NCBI GenBank assembly: GCA_963664845.1
Contig: OY761615.1
Location: 4,092,001-4,156,000, forward strand
Length of the DNA: 64,000 bases
Reading direction: 5' to 3'
Source: CAIYTF01 sp963664845
Lineage (GTDB): Bacteria > Bacteroidota > Ignavibacteria > Ignavibacteriales > Ignavibacteriaceae
In this document: positions 53,217 to 61,177 of the stretch, piece after piece
Layout of the letters: every line of letters starts with the position of its first letter
How positions within the stretch are numbered: position 1 is the stretch's first letter
Made by a program: the position numbers and the translations under genes
The notes under the pieces: generated by a model
The model's input: only the letters and a program-made list of their open reading frames with translations
What the model was told of the DNA's origin: nothing
Database searches by the model: none

Positions 53217-54524
53217 ATGTTTGGAAAAGCCTCAATATTTCTCGTTCTTGGCTTCAGTGTCATTTTTATGATTTATACGGCAAATATCTTGAATACAACC
53301 GGCAAAACCGTTGATGTATTCGTTCAGTATTATAACGAATCAGCAGCGTCCAAGATTGCACAGGCCGCAGCCAATCTCGCCTGTTCTTCATTTTTCCAAT
53401 CTGTTGGAACTGGTACGTTATGGAGTGCAGGTTATACGAACCTTTCATTTGGCGGCGGTGTCATTAATGTTATAGTTACTATGCCCGGGAGCGGAAACCT
53501 GGTAAAACTGACTTGTCTTGGCGCGTATGGTGTTCGTGGAACAACCGGTTTTATTGAAGATACTGTCATTGTTACCCTGCAAAAAAGCAATTTTGCCAAA
53601 TTCGGTAATTTTTATAATAGCGTGGGAGGCGTTTATTTTGCCACGGGTGATACCTGTGACGGTCCTATTCATTTTAATACAACCTGTAATGTCACGGGAA
53701 ATCCGGTATTTATGGGAAAGGTAACCTGTCTTAATGGTATTAGCGCCTCAGGAACAAGCAATCCAAAGTTTCTTGGTGGCTACCAAAGTGGAGTTTCCGT
53801 CCCTTTAACTGTGACTAATACCGCAGCCTCAATGATAGCACCAGCCTCAACTGCACCCGGTGGAAAAATTTTTCAGGGAAGCGGGTCAACTCCGTATATT
53901 AATGTCGATCTGACGTTTAACAGCAATGGTACTGTGACATACAAAACGATGTTGGGATCGGATACGAACCAGTTCTCGACGAAGTCAAAAACTTATTCCT
54001 GGAGCGACCCTACTACAGAGGCATTATCATCATTTGCTCCCAATGGTGTTGTGTTGGTGAAACAGGGAAATGTAAACGTTCATGGGATACTTGATGGCCA
54101 AATTACCATTGCTGCACTTGATGACGCATCAAAAAGTCTCAAAGCTGGTAATATCTTCATTACTGATGATGTCGTGTACAAAGTTGATCCACGTACCAAT
54201 CCAACAAGCAACGATCTTTTGGGGTTGGTTGCGGAAAGCAATGTTCAGCTTAATTATCAGAAAACTGCCGGTGATATTACTATTATGGGTTCATTATTGG
54301 CTCAGCGTGGTTCATTAATTGTGGAAAATGTCGATAATTATTCATCAATCAGTAATCTGAAACTGTTTGGCGGTCTTGTTGCGAATTCGCTTGCCGTCAC
54401 TTCAAATCCTTCAATTACCCGGGGATACCGTTATAACCAGAAATATGACGAACGTTTCATGAATACCACACCGCCCTATTTCCCTGCAACGGGCACTTAT
54501 GAAGTCCTTTCCTGGTTGGAATAG
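53217..54524 (+). CDS. PilX-like/DUF4900-like surface protein
   Basis: 435 residues. N-terminus MFGKASIFLVLGFSVIFMIY is a membrane helix; AASKIAQAAANLACSSFFQ follows as a polar helix in the style of PilX/GspK. The rest is a long beta-rich domain (with GPIHFNTTCNVTGNPVFMGKV and a C-terminal ITIMGSLLAQRGSL) that looks like DUF4900, a family found beside minor pilins in FCB bacteria and thought to form a beta-helix. This assignment is by resemblance only. Ends the three-gene run; a terminator follows. Confidence 0.62.
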   Translation: MFGKASIFLVLGFSVIFMIYTANILNTTGKTVDVFVQYYNESAASKIAQAAANLACSSFFQSVGTGTLWSAGYTNLSFGGGVINVIVTMPGSGNLVKLTCLGAYGVRGTTGFIEDTVIVTLQKSNFAKFGNFYNSVGGVYFATGDTCDGPIHFNTTCNVTGNPVFMGKVTCLNGISASGTSNPKFLGGYQSGVSVPLTVTNTAASMIAPASTAPGGKIFQGSGSTPYINVDLTFNSNGTVTYKTMLGSDTNQFSTKSKTYSWSDPTTEALSSFAPNGVVLVKQGNVNVHGILDGQITIAALDDASKSLKAGNIFITDDVVYKVDPRTNPTSNDLLGLVAESNVQLNYQKTAGDITIMGSLLAQRGSLIVENVDNYSSISNLKLFGGLVANSLAVTSNPSITRGYRYNQKYDERFMNTTPPYFPATGTYEVLSWLE

Positions 54525-54602
54525 AACATGCATAATAATCCGGAATTTCTTATATTGGAAGTGACAATTCATTTTTTAAGTATACAATTCATACTCTTTT
54601 CT

Positions 54603-54647
54603 AAGGTATGAGGAGTTATTTTTTCTACGGGTTCCATACCTTTTTTT
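54603..54647 (+). terminator. Terminator of the PilV/PilW/DUF4900-like operon
   Basis: Stem AAGGTATG (54603-54610) with CATACCTT (54635-54642), 24-nt loop, followed by a run of seven T residues (54641-54647). It lies 80 bp past the stop at 54524. Confidence 0.75.
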
Positions 54648-54803
54648 ACTATGGAAGGGGACTCTCTTTTATTGGGTACTCCCAAATGGAAGTTGGGAAT
54701 GCAATCTTATCATCCGCGATTGACACCCATGACAGTGCTCCAAAAAAAACAAGTTCATATTAGTTTCATAAAACAATGTAATCTCTAACTGAAAGGTTCA
54801 ATA

Positions 54804-55583
54804 ATGAAAAAACATTATATATTAATTCCCGTTCTCTTTTTCCTTGCATTCGCACTTGCAGCATGCAGCGATTCCACTTCAGACCCTGTTGGCTCATCAC
54901 CTGTTGCTGCAAAAGGTTCTGCAAAGATCACAACATTTCCTTTGGGTGCAAAAGTTTTTATTGATGGAGCTGCAGTGTCATATACCACACCTTACCAGTA
55001 TGACAGTTTGACACCAGGTTGGCATAAAGTTAAAGTTGAATTTACTTTGCGTATTTTCAGCGCCTCATTCTCTAAGGATGATAGCACGGTTACAATTAAT
55101 GATTCTGTCAATGTAACCAGTTCTACAGTTGCTTCGAAAACAATCACTGCTTACAATCTCAATGCTACTTATACCGACAAAACCGTTTATGAAACAAATG
55201 CTCCGGCATCTGTCGGTGGCAGTGCTGTTATTTTAGCAACAGGAACGGTTACAACCTTCCCTAATACTGCAATGGATATTTATTTCCGCAGTACTGATTC
55301 TCTTATCTCAGCCATTTTTTCAAACCGGACGGATATAAAACGCGAAACTTATTTCCATGAGGGCGGAGCTATTGCCTCTTTTGATGATGAGACGATCAAT
55401 CCTCCTGTCTATAGCTCAACTGATGCAACATGGAAAGAAGGAATGCCTTATAATGACCAAGCGAAGTTTTACTGGCTGTATAATGATGACGGACACTATT
55501 CAAAAGTTAAAGTTACCAGTTTTGGTAAAGCATCCGACTATGCTTATTCAACTTTGGCGTGGAAGTTTTATAAAATGAAATAG
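54804..55583 (+). CDS. PEGA-domain lipoprotein
   Basis: 259 residues. Signal peptide with lipobox ALAACS (Cys21). A PEGA domain (about 38-85) has the pattern ITTFPLGAKVFIDG, TPYQYDSL and GWHKVKVEF. The remaining 170 residues are beta-rich and unassigned. AAAGG lies 8 bp upstream of the ATG. Follows the pseudopilin-like operon after its terminator, so it has its own promoter. An IS3-family element is inserted 38 bp downstream of its stop, without breaking the gene. Confidence 0.8.
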   Translation: MKKHYILIPVLFFLAFALAACSDSTSDPVGSSPVAAKGSAKITTFPLGAKVFIDGAAVSYTTPYQYDSLTPGWHKVKVEFTLRIFSASFSKDDSTVTINDSVNVTSSTVASKTITAYNLNATYTDKTVYETNAPASVGGSAVILATGTVTTFPNTAMDIYFRSTDSLISAIFSNRTDIKRETYFHEGGAIASFDDETINPPVYSSTDATWKEGMPYNDQAKFYWLYNDDGHYSKVKVTSFGKASDYAYSTLAWKFYKMK

Positions 55584-55621
55584 TATGAATTTGGTGATAT
55601 GAGTTTACGCTTTAAACCAAA

Positions 55622-55646
55622 TGTATCGTCCTAAAAAAAGTAGACA
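55622..55646 (+). repeat. Left terminal inverted repeat of the IS
   Basis: 25 bp starting TGTATCGTCCTA and ending GTAGACA, pairing with the right end at 21 of 25 positions. Confidence 0.9.
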
Positions 55647-55680
55647 CTTTTTATTAGGTTAAAATAAGTAATAAATTACT

Positions 55681-55725
55681 AACAGATAACCCCTGAAGGG
55701 CGTAGCCCGAAAGGGGTTATCTGTT
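55681..55725. terminator. Nested hairpin at the IS left end
   Basis: Perfect 14-bp arms AACAGATAACCCCT (55681-55694) and AGGGGTTATCTGTT (55712-55725) with an inner GGGC-GTA-GCCC. The outer arm touches the stop codon of orfB. Probable terminator of the transposase transcript, also blocking read-through into the element. Confidence 0.7.
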
Positions 55726-56588
55726 TATCGATGAACCTCGTCAGGAGTTTTCATCGATAAACTCAAATGAGGTCGCTCAGTGTTATATATAGCAATACTC
55801 TCTTTGGCAACCTTCCGAACAATCTCGACATCCCGGAATCTGATCTCCCCAAAAAATTCTTCCTTCAACGTCCGATTCATTCGCTCCGCCAAGGGATTTT
55901 CATACGGATCTCCCCCTTCCGTCATGCTTACCTGAATATTATTCTGCTCCAACAATGCTACGTATTCTCGACTGCAATATTGCAATCCTCTGTCAGAATG
56001 ATGGATCAGGCCTGACAACTCTACCCGGTTCGCTAATGCTTCCTTTAAGGCAGACAGGCAACCCTCCGCACCAAGACTTTCATTCACACAACTCCCCATA
56101 ATCTTTCTGCTATAGGCATCCGTTACCAACGACAAATAACAAAATCCCGCTTCTGTTCGAACATACGTAATATCGCTTACCCAGACCTGATCCGGTCGCG
56201 TTATTTCATATCCTCTCAGCAAATTCGGATATTTCCGCAACCAGTGTTTTGAATTTGTCGTTTTCACATAGTGACGGCGTTTCTGCGCCAGCATTCCATG
56301 CGTGCGTAGGATGGCAAATAGTTTATCGCGCCCTATCTTAATTCCATCCTGAACAAAATTTTCTTGGAGGCGTTTATAAAGCTTCCGGGTTCCCAGACGC
56401 GGCATTCTTTTACGCAGCTTTTGCACTAAAGCGATTACTTTTTCCTCGATAACCGCCTGCTTCTGTGCTGCCTGCTCACGTTTGTAATATGCCTGCCTGC
56501 TTACGCCAAACAGTCCGCTTATTTTCGCGACGCTGAATTTCTCCCTTTGTTGTCGACTGTGTCGGACAGTTTGGCTAAATATTTTTTT
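55725..56588 (-). CDS. IS3-family transposase orfB (DDE catalytic domain, made by -1 frameshift)
   Basis: The frame stays open upstream to 56765 but its real entry is the A-AAA-AAA slippery run at 56582-56588 inside orfA, giving an OrfAB fusion. The catalytic triad is present: Asp in WVSDITYV, Asp in HHSDRGLQY and Glu in NPLAERMNRTLKEEF, with the HTH-21-like segment GTRKLYKRLQ and the rve integrase core. Full length for the family and without in-frame stops, so likely active. Confidence 0.9.
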   Translation of the reverse strand, partial: KKIFSQTVRHSRQQREKFSVAKISGLFGVSRQAYYKREQAAQKQAVIEEKVIALVQKLRKRMPRLGTRKLYKRLQENFVQDGIKIGRDKLFAILRTHGMLAQKRRHYVKTTNSKHWLRKYPNLLRGYEITRPDQVWVSDITYVRTEAGFCYLSLVTDAYSRKIMGSCVNESLGAEGCLSALKEALANRVELSGLIHHSDRGLQYCSREYVALLEQNNIQVSMTEGGDPYENPLAERMNRTLKEEFFGEIRFRDVEIVRKVAKESIAIYNTERPHLSLSMKTPDEVHR

Positions 56589-56923
56589 CGTATGTTTATG
56601 CCTAACTCCTGCTCTGCAATATCCATTGCGGTTTGAAGTATGGCTATTGATGCTTTGGCATCTCTGAGTTCTCGCTCTAATCGGCGGATCTCTTTCGCGG
56701 GACTTGGTTTGACAGACATAGTCGTTCCTTTTTGCCAATCCAATGTACCGTAATTCCGAAGCCATTTCAAAACTGTACTTCTGCCCTGAATGCCATACTT
56801 CTTTTGTGATTGGCGATACGTGTAATGGCCGGCCTCTACTTCCGCCACAACCTGCAATTTGAAGGCCAGGCTATAGTCGTTTTGAGTCCTACGGGGACCC
56901 GGCTCTCGTCCGCGATAACGCAT
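56519..56923 (-). CDS. IS3-family transposase orfA (DNA-binding, leucine zipper)
   Basis: 134 residues. Helix-turn-helix segment (YSLAFKLQVVAEVEAG to GRSTVLKWLRNYG) binds the IS ends; the heptad region EIRRLERELRDAKASIAILQ is a leucine-zipper-like coiled coil. The slippery A-run is at codons for RKK near residue 112; unshifted translation continues about 22 more codons to a stop at 56519. Confidence 0.9.
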   Translation of the reverse strand: MRYRGREPGPRRTQNDYSLAFKLQVVAEVEAGHYTYRQSQKKYGIQGRSTVLKWLRNYGTLDWQKGTTMSVKPSPAKEIRRLERELRDAKASIAILQTAMDIAEQELGINIRKKYLAKLSDTVDNKGRNSASRK

Positions 56924-56939
56924 AGGTCGATTCCTTTCT

Positions 56940-56964
56940 TGTCAACCTATTTCAGGACGATACA
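56940..56964 (-). repeat. Right terminal inverted repeat of the IS
   Basis: 25 bp; its reverse complement starts TGTATCGTCCTG and ends GTTGACA, matching the left end at 21 of 25 positions. Confidence 0.9.
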
Positions 56965-57274
56965 AAATGATATTTTTAAGAGGCTGTCTCAAAAGGGCAG
57001 CCTTTTTTAGTAGTAAACCGGGTACGGGCGATAACATCAGTGTTCAGATCAAAGACACGGTTGGATGATAATGGGAGGTGTTAGCTTAAGACAAATGTAT
57101 CTGCCCTTAGATAAGATCAGAAGCCGGGCAGCGGCAAAGAACCAGCGTCCTGTCCGGTGATTATCGATAGGTGAAATTATTTTGCCTTCCGTTTATTATA
57201 CAATTGCTGTATCTTCATTTTACTTTAAACCATCTAAGTAAGTATTACTCCCTGAATATTTCGTGTTACAAGGA
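56965..57274. other. Intergenic region beyond the IS, no gene seen
   Basis: About 310 bp between the IS and the MBL-fold gene. A stretch AAGAGGCTGTCTCAAAAGGGCAGCC near the start contains a short GGCTG...CAGCC inverted repeat followed by T5, a possible weak plus-strand terminator. No ORF or RNA gene recognised. Confidence 0.35.
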
Positions 57275-58204
57275 ATGAACAGAAAAGAATTTTTTATAAA
57301 AATTGGATTGCTCACTGCCGGCCTGGCATTTTTGAACTCGAAAACCACTCAGGCTAAAACTGCAAAACCCTCCAGTGAATTGAAGCCGGAACCTGCATCA
57401 TGGAAATCCGATGAGATTTGCATCAGTTGGGTAGGGCATTCCACCGTTCTTATTAATTTCTATGGAAAGCTGATCCTTACCGATCCGGTATTATTTGATG
57501 CAATCGGGTTTTCTCTGCTGGGGTTAACCATCGGACCCTCGCGCTATTCGGCTCCCGCGCTAACCATTGATGAAATTCCAAAGCCGGACCTGTTGCTGCT
57601 GTCGCATGCACATATGGACCATATGGATTATCCTTCACTGCAATCCCTGGCAAACAAATATAAGGGGCAAATTGACGTGCTGACAGCGTTCAATACAATG
57701 GATGTTATTGAAGATCTTCCCTGGAAATCGTTACAGGAAATTGACTGGGGCAAAAACACCATTATAAACGATATTAAAATCAAAGCGCTCAAGACAAGGC
57801 ATTTTGGGTGGCGCTATCCCTGGGAACGGGACCGCTCTAAAGGCTATTTCCTTAATGGGCGAAGCTACAATGCCTATGTCCTGGAAAGAAACGGGAAAAA
57901 ATTATTGTTCGGCGGTGATACGGCGCTTACCGACGACTTCAAGAAAAGCAGCGAAAAAGTGGATATCGCGATCATGCCTATTGGCGCCTATTACCCATGG
58001 CGAATGAATCATTGTTCACCGGAGGAGGCTCTGCAAATGGCACACGATCTGGAAGCAAAAGTCTTTATTCCCATTCATTGCAAGACTTTTAAGCAGGGAA
58101 TGGAACCGGCAGACGAGCCAATGAAACGGCTCCATGCAGAATTGCCAAACTATGTGATGGTGCTCGGGTTGGAAAGCATCGGAGGAACATTCAGAACGGC
58201 GTAA
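57275..58204 (+). CDS. MBL-fold metallo-hydrolase (NAPE-PLD/UlaG-like)
   Basis: 309 residues from the ATG at 57275. The zinc motif LSHAHMDHMD (HxHxDH) near residue 115, the motifs WVGHSTVLI and LFGGDTALTD, and the final His in IPIHCKTF place it with NAPE-PLD/UlaG-type beta-lactamase-fold hydrolases. The N-terminus MNRKEFFIKIGLLTAGLAF resembles a Tat signal but has Arg-Lys instead of Arg-Arg, so export is likely but the route is uncertain. Substrate unknown. Monocistronic. Confidence 0.85.
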   Translation: MNRKEFFIKIGLLTAGLAFLNSKTTQAKTAKPSSELKPEPASWKSDEICISWVGHSTVLINFYGKLILTDPVLFDAIGFSLLGLTIGPSRYSAPALTIDEIPKPDLLLLSHAHMDHMDYPSLQSLANKYKGQIDVLTAFNTMDVIEDLPWKSLQEIDWGKNTIINDIKIKALKTRHFGWRYPWERDRSKGYFLNGRSYNAYVLERNGKKLLFGGDTALTDDFKKSSEKVDIAIMPIGAYYPWRMNHCSPEEALQMAHDLEAKVFIPIHCKTFKQGMEPADEPMKRLHAELPNYVMVLGLESIGGTFRTA

Positions 58205-58367
58205 TCCCCGTTTTCTTGACAGAACTATATTTGTGCCGCCAATTCCAGTTCACCTTGGTTAACCTCAGTCAATTTCTGCAAAATATCAGTATAAAAAAAT
58301 ATTGCTCTACTGAATCCTTTTAAAACCGGCTGCATCAAACTCACTAAACAAAACAAAGGAAAAACAC

Positions 58368-58706
58368 ATGAAAAACGTTATAGTAGGAACTGATACTAAT
58401 TTTGATACAGAAGTTTTAAATTCGGAATTGCCCGTACTGGTGGATTTTTGGGCGCCCTGGTGTGGCCCCTGCCGGATGGTTGGTCCCGTGGTGGAAGAAC
58501 TCGCGGACCAGTATCAGGGAAAGCTGAAAGTCGTCAAGGTGAACACCGATGAAAATCAGGAAATTTCCATGCGTTATGGAATCAGAAGTATTCCGACGCT
58601 GGGTGTTTTTAAAGGCGGACAAATAGTTGACGGTGTGATTGGTGCGGTAAGCAAGCAGGCTCTGGAAAGCAAAGTGCTGCCACATATGAATTTGGGAACA
58701 AACTGA
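58368..58706 (+). CDS. trxA: Thioredoxin
   Basis: 112 residues, standard length. Active site WAPWCGPCRM near residue 31, cis-Pro loop IRSIPTLGVF near 76 and the buried Asp in VDFWAPW. General protein disulfide reductase in the cytoplasm. AAAGGA precedes the ATG. The cis-Pro loop has Gly where many thioredoxins have Leu, a small change in the substrate groove. Confidence 0.95.
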   Translation: MKNVIVGTDTNFDTEVLNSELPVLVDFWAPWCGPCRMVGPVVEELADQYQGKLKVVKVNTDENQEISMRYGIRSIPTLGVFKGGQIVDGVIGAVSKQALESKVLPHMNLGTN

Positions 58707-58737
58707 TTAATAAATGATTATGCAAAGACGATTGGAT

Positions 58738-58781
58738 GGAGAAATCTCACCACAGTTATAATGTGGATAGGGGATTTCTCC
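58738..58781. terminator. Two-level hairpin between convergent trxA and DUF2461 genes
   Basis: Outer arms GGAGAAATC (58738-58746) and GATTTCTCC (58773-58781), inner arms CCACA (58750-58754) and TGTGG (58762-58766). Located 32 bp past trxA; probable terminator, with only a weak T-tract (CTCCTTAAG) after it. Confidence 0.6.
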
Positions 58782-58845
58782 TCCTTAAGTCCTGAAATGA
58801 TGGGTTATTAAGGATTGCACCGGGCATGAAACTTGGGACTTGCCC

Positions 58846-59556
58846 TTAATATAAATTATCCACCAGCCACTGAAATAATGGCTGCATCTTCTTATAATGC
58901 GCCATGCAAAACTTTTCCGTGTTCTTGAATATATCCTCAGGTACCGGACTAATTTCCAAAAATACGTCCATTCCGGTAAAAAGCAGTGCTTCTGTTGCGG
59001 TTTCGGACTGATAGCCCCTTGGTATCTTTTTCAAGGTCTTTTCACCAATTAAATAGCCTTTCTTTTCCAGAGACTTATGCAGTTTTAGCAGTTCCTCGGC
59101 CTTTTGTGGGTTGGAGACAACATTGCGGTATTTAAGCAGAATGTCCTTCGGGAAAATATATGTCCCTGCCGCGAGGATAAGTTTCTTCTTCTCGATGTGG
59201 AAATAATAACCGGCAGACTCATTTTTATGACGCCCCGGCTCCCAGAAAAACAAACCCATATGCGTTTTAAAGGGGGTTTTGTCTTTGCTGAAACGTACAT
59301 CACGGTGCAGGCGGAAAATAGTTTTGTCTATTTTGGGAAGCGCGACAATGTTGGGCGAAATTGTCCTTAATTCCTCGCCCAAATTAAGCACCAGTTCCTG
59401 AGCGGGTAAAAGAAAAGATGCTTCATAGAAATCCCTGTTTTCCTTAAACCAGGTGTTCGAATTGTTCTTCTCCAGCTTTTTCAGAAAGTCAATGGTATAT
59501 TCGAGAAGGTGCTTAGCTTTAACAGGGACTGATTTATTCGCAGATGCCATGGTCAT
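58846..59556 (-). CDS. DUF2461 family protein
   Basis: 236 residues. Characteristic stretches: FLKKLEKNNSNTWFKENRD near the start, IFRLHRDVRFSKDKTPFKTHMG in the middle and AGYYFHIE. These define DUF2461, a widespread cytoplasmic family of unknown activity. The ATG overlaps the TAA of the ftsB-like gene (TAATG), so it is translationally coupled to cell-division and wall genes, the only clue to its role. Confidence 0.85.
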   Translation of the reverse strand: MTMASANKSVPVKAKHLLEYTIDFLKKLEKNNSNTWFKENRDFYEASFLLPAQELVLNLGEELRTISPNIVALPKIDKTIFRLHRDVRFSKDKTPFKTHMGLFFWEPGRHKNESAGYYFHIEKKKLILAAGTYIFPKDILLKYRNVVSNPQKAEELLKLHKSLEKKGYLIGEKTLKKIPRGYQSETATEALLFTGMDVFLEISPVPEDIFKNTEKFCMAHYKKMQPLFQWLVDNLY

Positions 59557-59846
59557 TATTTCTCTTCAATTTTGATAACTGTTTCATTCGATTTATGCAT
59601 ATCAAATTTTTCGCGGGCGGTACGCTCCAGTTTCGCGGGGTTATTTTGGGTCAGCGAGTCTTTCATAGCGCGCAGAATATCATTTTCCCTGCGCAGAGAG
59701 TCGATCTGATTATTTAGTGTGGCAAGATCGCGTTTTACCTGACTCATTTTTAAATATCCTACCGGATTAAAGATCAGAAAGCTTAGTGCAAGTAAAAACA
59801 ATACCAGTAAAACTAAAATTGAAACTTTGAGCTGTGGAAGCTTCAT
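59556..59846 (-). CDS. FtsB/DivIC-like septum formation protein
   Basis: 96 residues. One N-terminal transmembrane helix (VSILVLLVLFLLALSFLIF) and a coiled coil (VKRDLATLNNQIDSLRREND), then the conserved ARE-KF/Y pattern LERTAREKFDMHK. Matches FtsB/DivIC, which bridges FtsL and FtsQ in the divisome. Overlaps ddl by 4 bp and DUF2461 by 1 bp, so the three form an operon. Confidence 0.85.
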   Translation of the reverse strand: MKLPQLKVSILVLLVLFLLALSFLIFNPVGYLKMSQVKRDLATLNNQIDSLRRENDILRAMKDSLTQNNPAKLERTAREKFDMHKSNETVIKIEEK

Positions 59847-60844
59847 AGCAAACTGTCTTTTACTATTTTATCGATGAGTTGGGTGAATGAAATACCGGCA
59901 GCTTTTGCCATCTTTGGAACAAGGCTGGTTGAGGTCATTCCCGGTAAGGTGTTCATTTCCAGGCAATAGATGTCGCCGGACTCTGTCAGTCTGAAGTCAG
60001 CTCGTCCGTAGCTCTTACATCCAAGTGCCTGAAAACACTTCAATGTAAGTTCCTGAATGGCGAATGAGGTCGCCGGAGTTATATCTGCGGGAACAAAATA
60101 CTCAGTCATCCCGGATGTATATTTGCACTCGTAATCATATAAGTCATGTTTGGGTTTAATTTCAAGAATTGGCAGCACTATATTATCGATAATGCCGGCC
60201 GTCAACTCTCGCCCTTTGATAAACTCCTCAACCAACACTGCGTTTGAAAATGTAAACGCCTGCTCAATTGCCGGGATCACTTCAGCACTCGTAGAGCATA
60301 CACTCAATCCGCAGGTAGACCCCTGATCATTTGGCTTTACAACACAGGGGAAGGATAATTCTGTAACTATTCGGTTCAGAATGGTTTCCTTGTCATATTT
60401 TCGGTTGGGAACAAAGACCTCTCTGGGAGAATCAATTCCATGATCTTTCATGATAATTTTTGACATGTGCTTGTCCATGGCCAGCGAACTTGAAAGTATG
60501 CCTGAACCGGTATATTTTTTCTTCAGCAATTCAAGTAATGCCTGAACGGTGCCATCTTCTCCGTATTGGCCATGAAGACCAAGAAAAACAGTATCAGCCT
60601 CCTGAACCACGGGCAACTCGAAGGCAGCCAAATAATTTTTTTCTGATACCGGGGCGACGTCTTCGGCTCCGAAAAACAATGCAAGGTCAGCCGGTTGGTT
60701 TTTCCCATACGCTGGGTCAATAACGGAAACTTTATATCCTAATTCCAGTAGCGCGGAATAAATTGCTTTTGATGAATGTTTGGATACTTCTCTTTCGGAT
60801 GAAGCACCTCCTGCTGCTAACAATATGTGGGTGTTATTATTCAT
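59843..60844 (-). CDS. ddl: D-alanine--D-alanine ligase
   Basis: 333 residues, ATP-grasp fold. Signatures LGLHGQYGEDG, VKPNDQGSTCGLS, LYDYECKYTSGMTEY and EMNTLPGMTSTS are all in place. The Tyr in YDYECKY supports D-Ala-D-Ala rather than D-Ala-D-Lac activity. Makes the dipeptide for peptidoglycan. First gene of the ddl-ftsB-DUF2461 operon. Confidence 0.95.
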   Translation of the reverse strand: MNNNTHILLAAGGASSEREVSKHSSKAIYSALLELGYKVSVIDPAYGKNQPADLALFFGAEDVAPVSEKNYLAAFELPVVQEADTVFLGLHGQYGEDGTVQALLELLKKKYTGSGILSSSLAMDKHMSKIIMKDHGIDSPREVFVPNRKYDKETILNRIVTELSFPCVVKPNDQGSTCGLSVCSTSAEVIPAIEQAFTFSNAVLVEEFIKGRELTAGIIDNIVLPILEIKPKHDLYDYECKYTSGMTEYFVPADITPATSFAIQELTLKCFQALGCKSYGRADFRLTESGDIYCLEMNTLPGMTSTSLVPKMAKAAGISFTQLIDKIVKDSLL

Positions 60845-61177
60845 TTCGTTTATATAAATGGTAAAAAAATAATGGTATAAGTTACATATTTAACAAAATT
60901 TAGTGAAGCCCTGATTGTACTTTCAGTAATAAAAGACTATTGGGTTGATTGCCGTGAGATATTTTACTTCCTCATCATGCCTGTATAACCAACTCCTTAA
61001 GTCACTTCCATCCAATTGGTTGAAAAGAACTTCCTGTAGTCATGCCGTTGCAGGCGGGCATACAAAGGCGAATTACTAAAATGGACTGTTTAAAATATTG
61101 CCTTGAAATTCCAGATTGTATAACATGATCCTGAATGCATATGATCATGCAGGCCGGATTTCAGATGCACTCAGCCT
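60845..61177. other. Intergenic region with a REP-like palindrome
   Basis: About 330 bp between aroB and ddl. No gene seen. A sequence at 61039-61063 (GTCATGCC...GGGCATAC) resembles the common bacterial GTCAT-CCCG...GCGGG-AT dispersed repeat, imperfectly palindromic. Confidence 0.4.

Larger units (their letters stand above)
55622..56964 (-). mobile_element. Complete IS3-family insertion sequence
   Basis: 1343 bp. Terminal inverted repeats of 25 bp (21 identical) begin TGTATCGTCCT at the left (55622) and end AGGACGATACA at the right (56964), so the ends are TG...CA. A 3-bp AAA flanks both sides (55619-55621 and 56965-56967), consistent with a target duplication. Contains orfA and orfB overlapping in different frames with a frameshift site. 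Appears intact. Confidence 0.93.
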
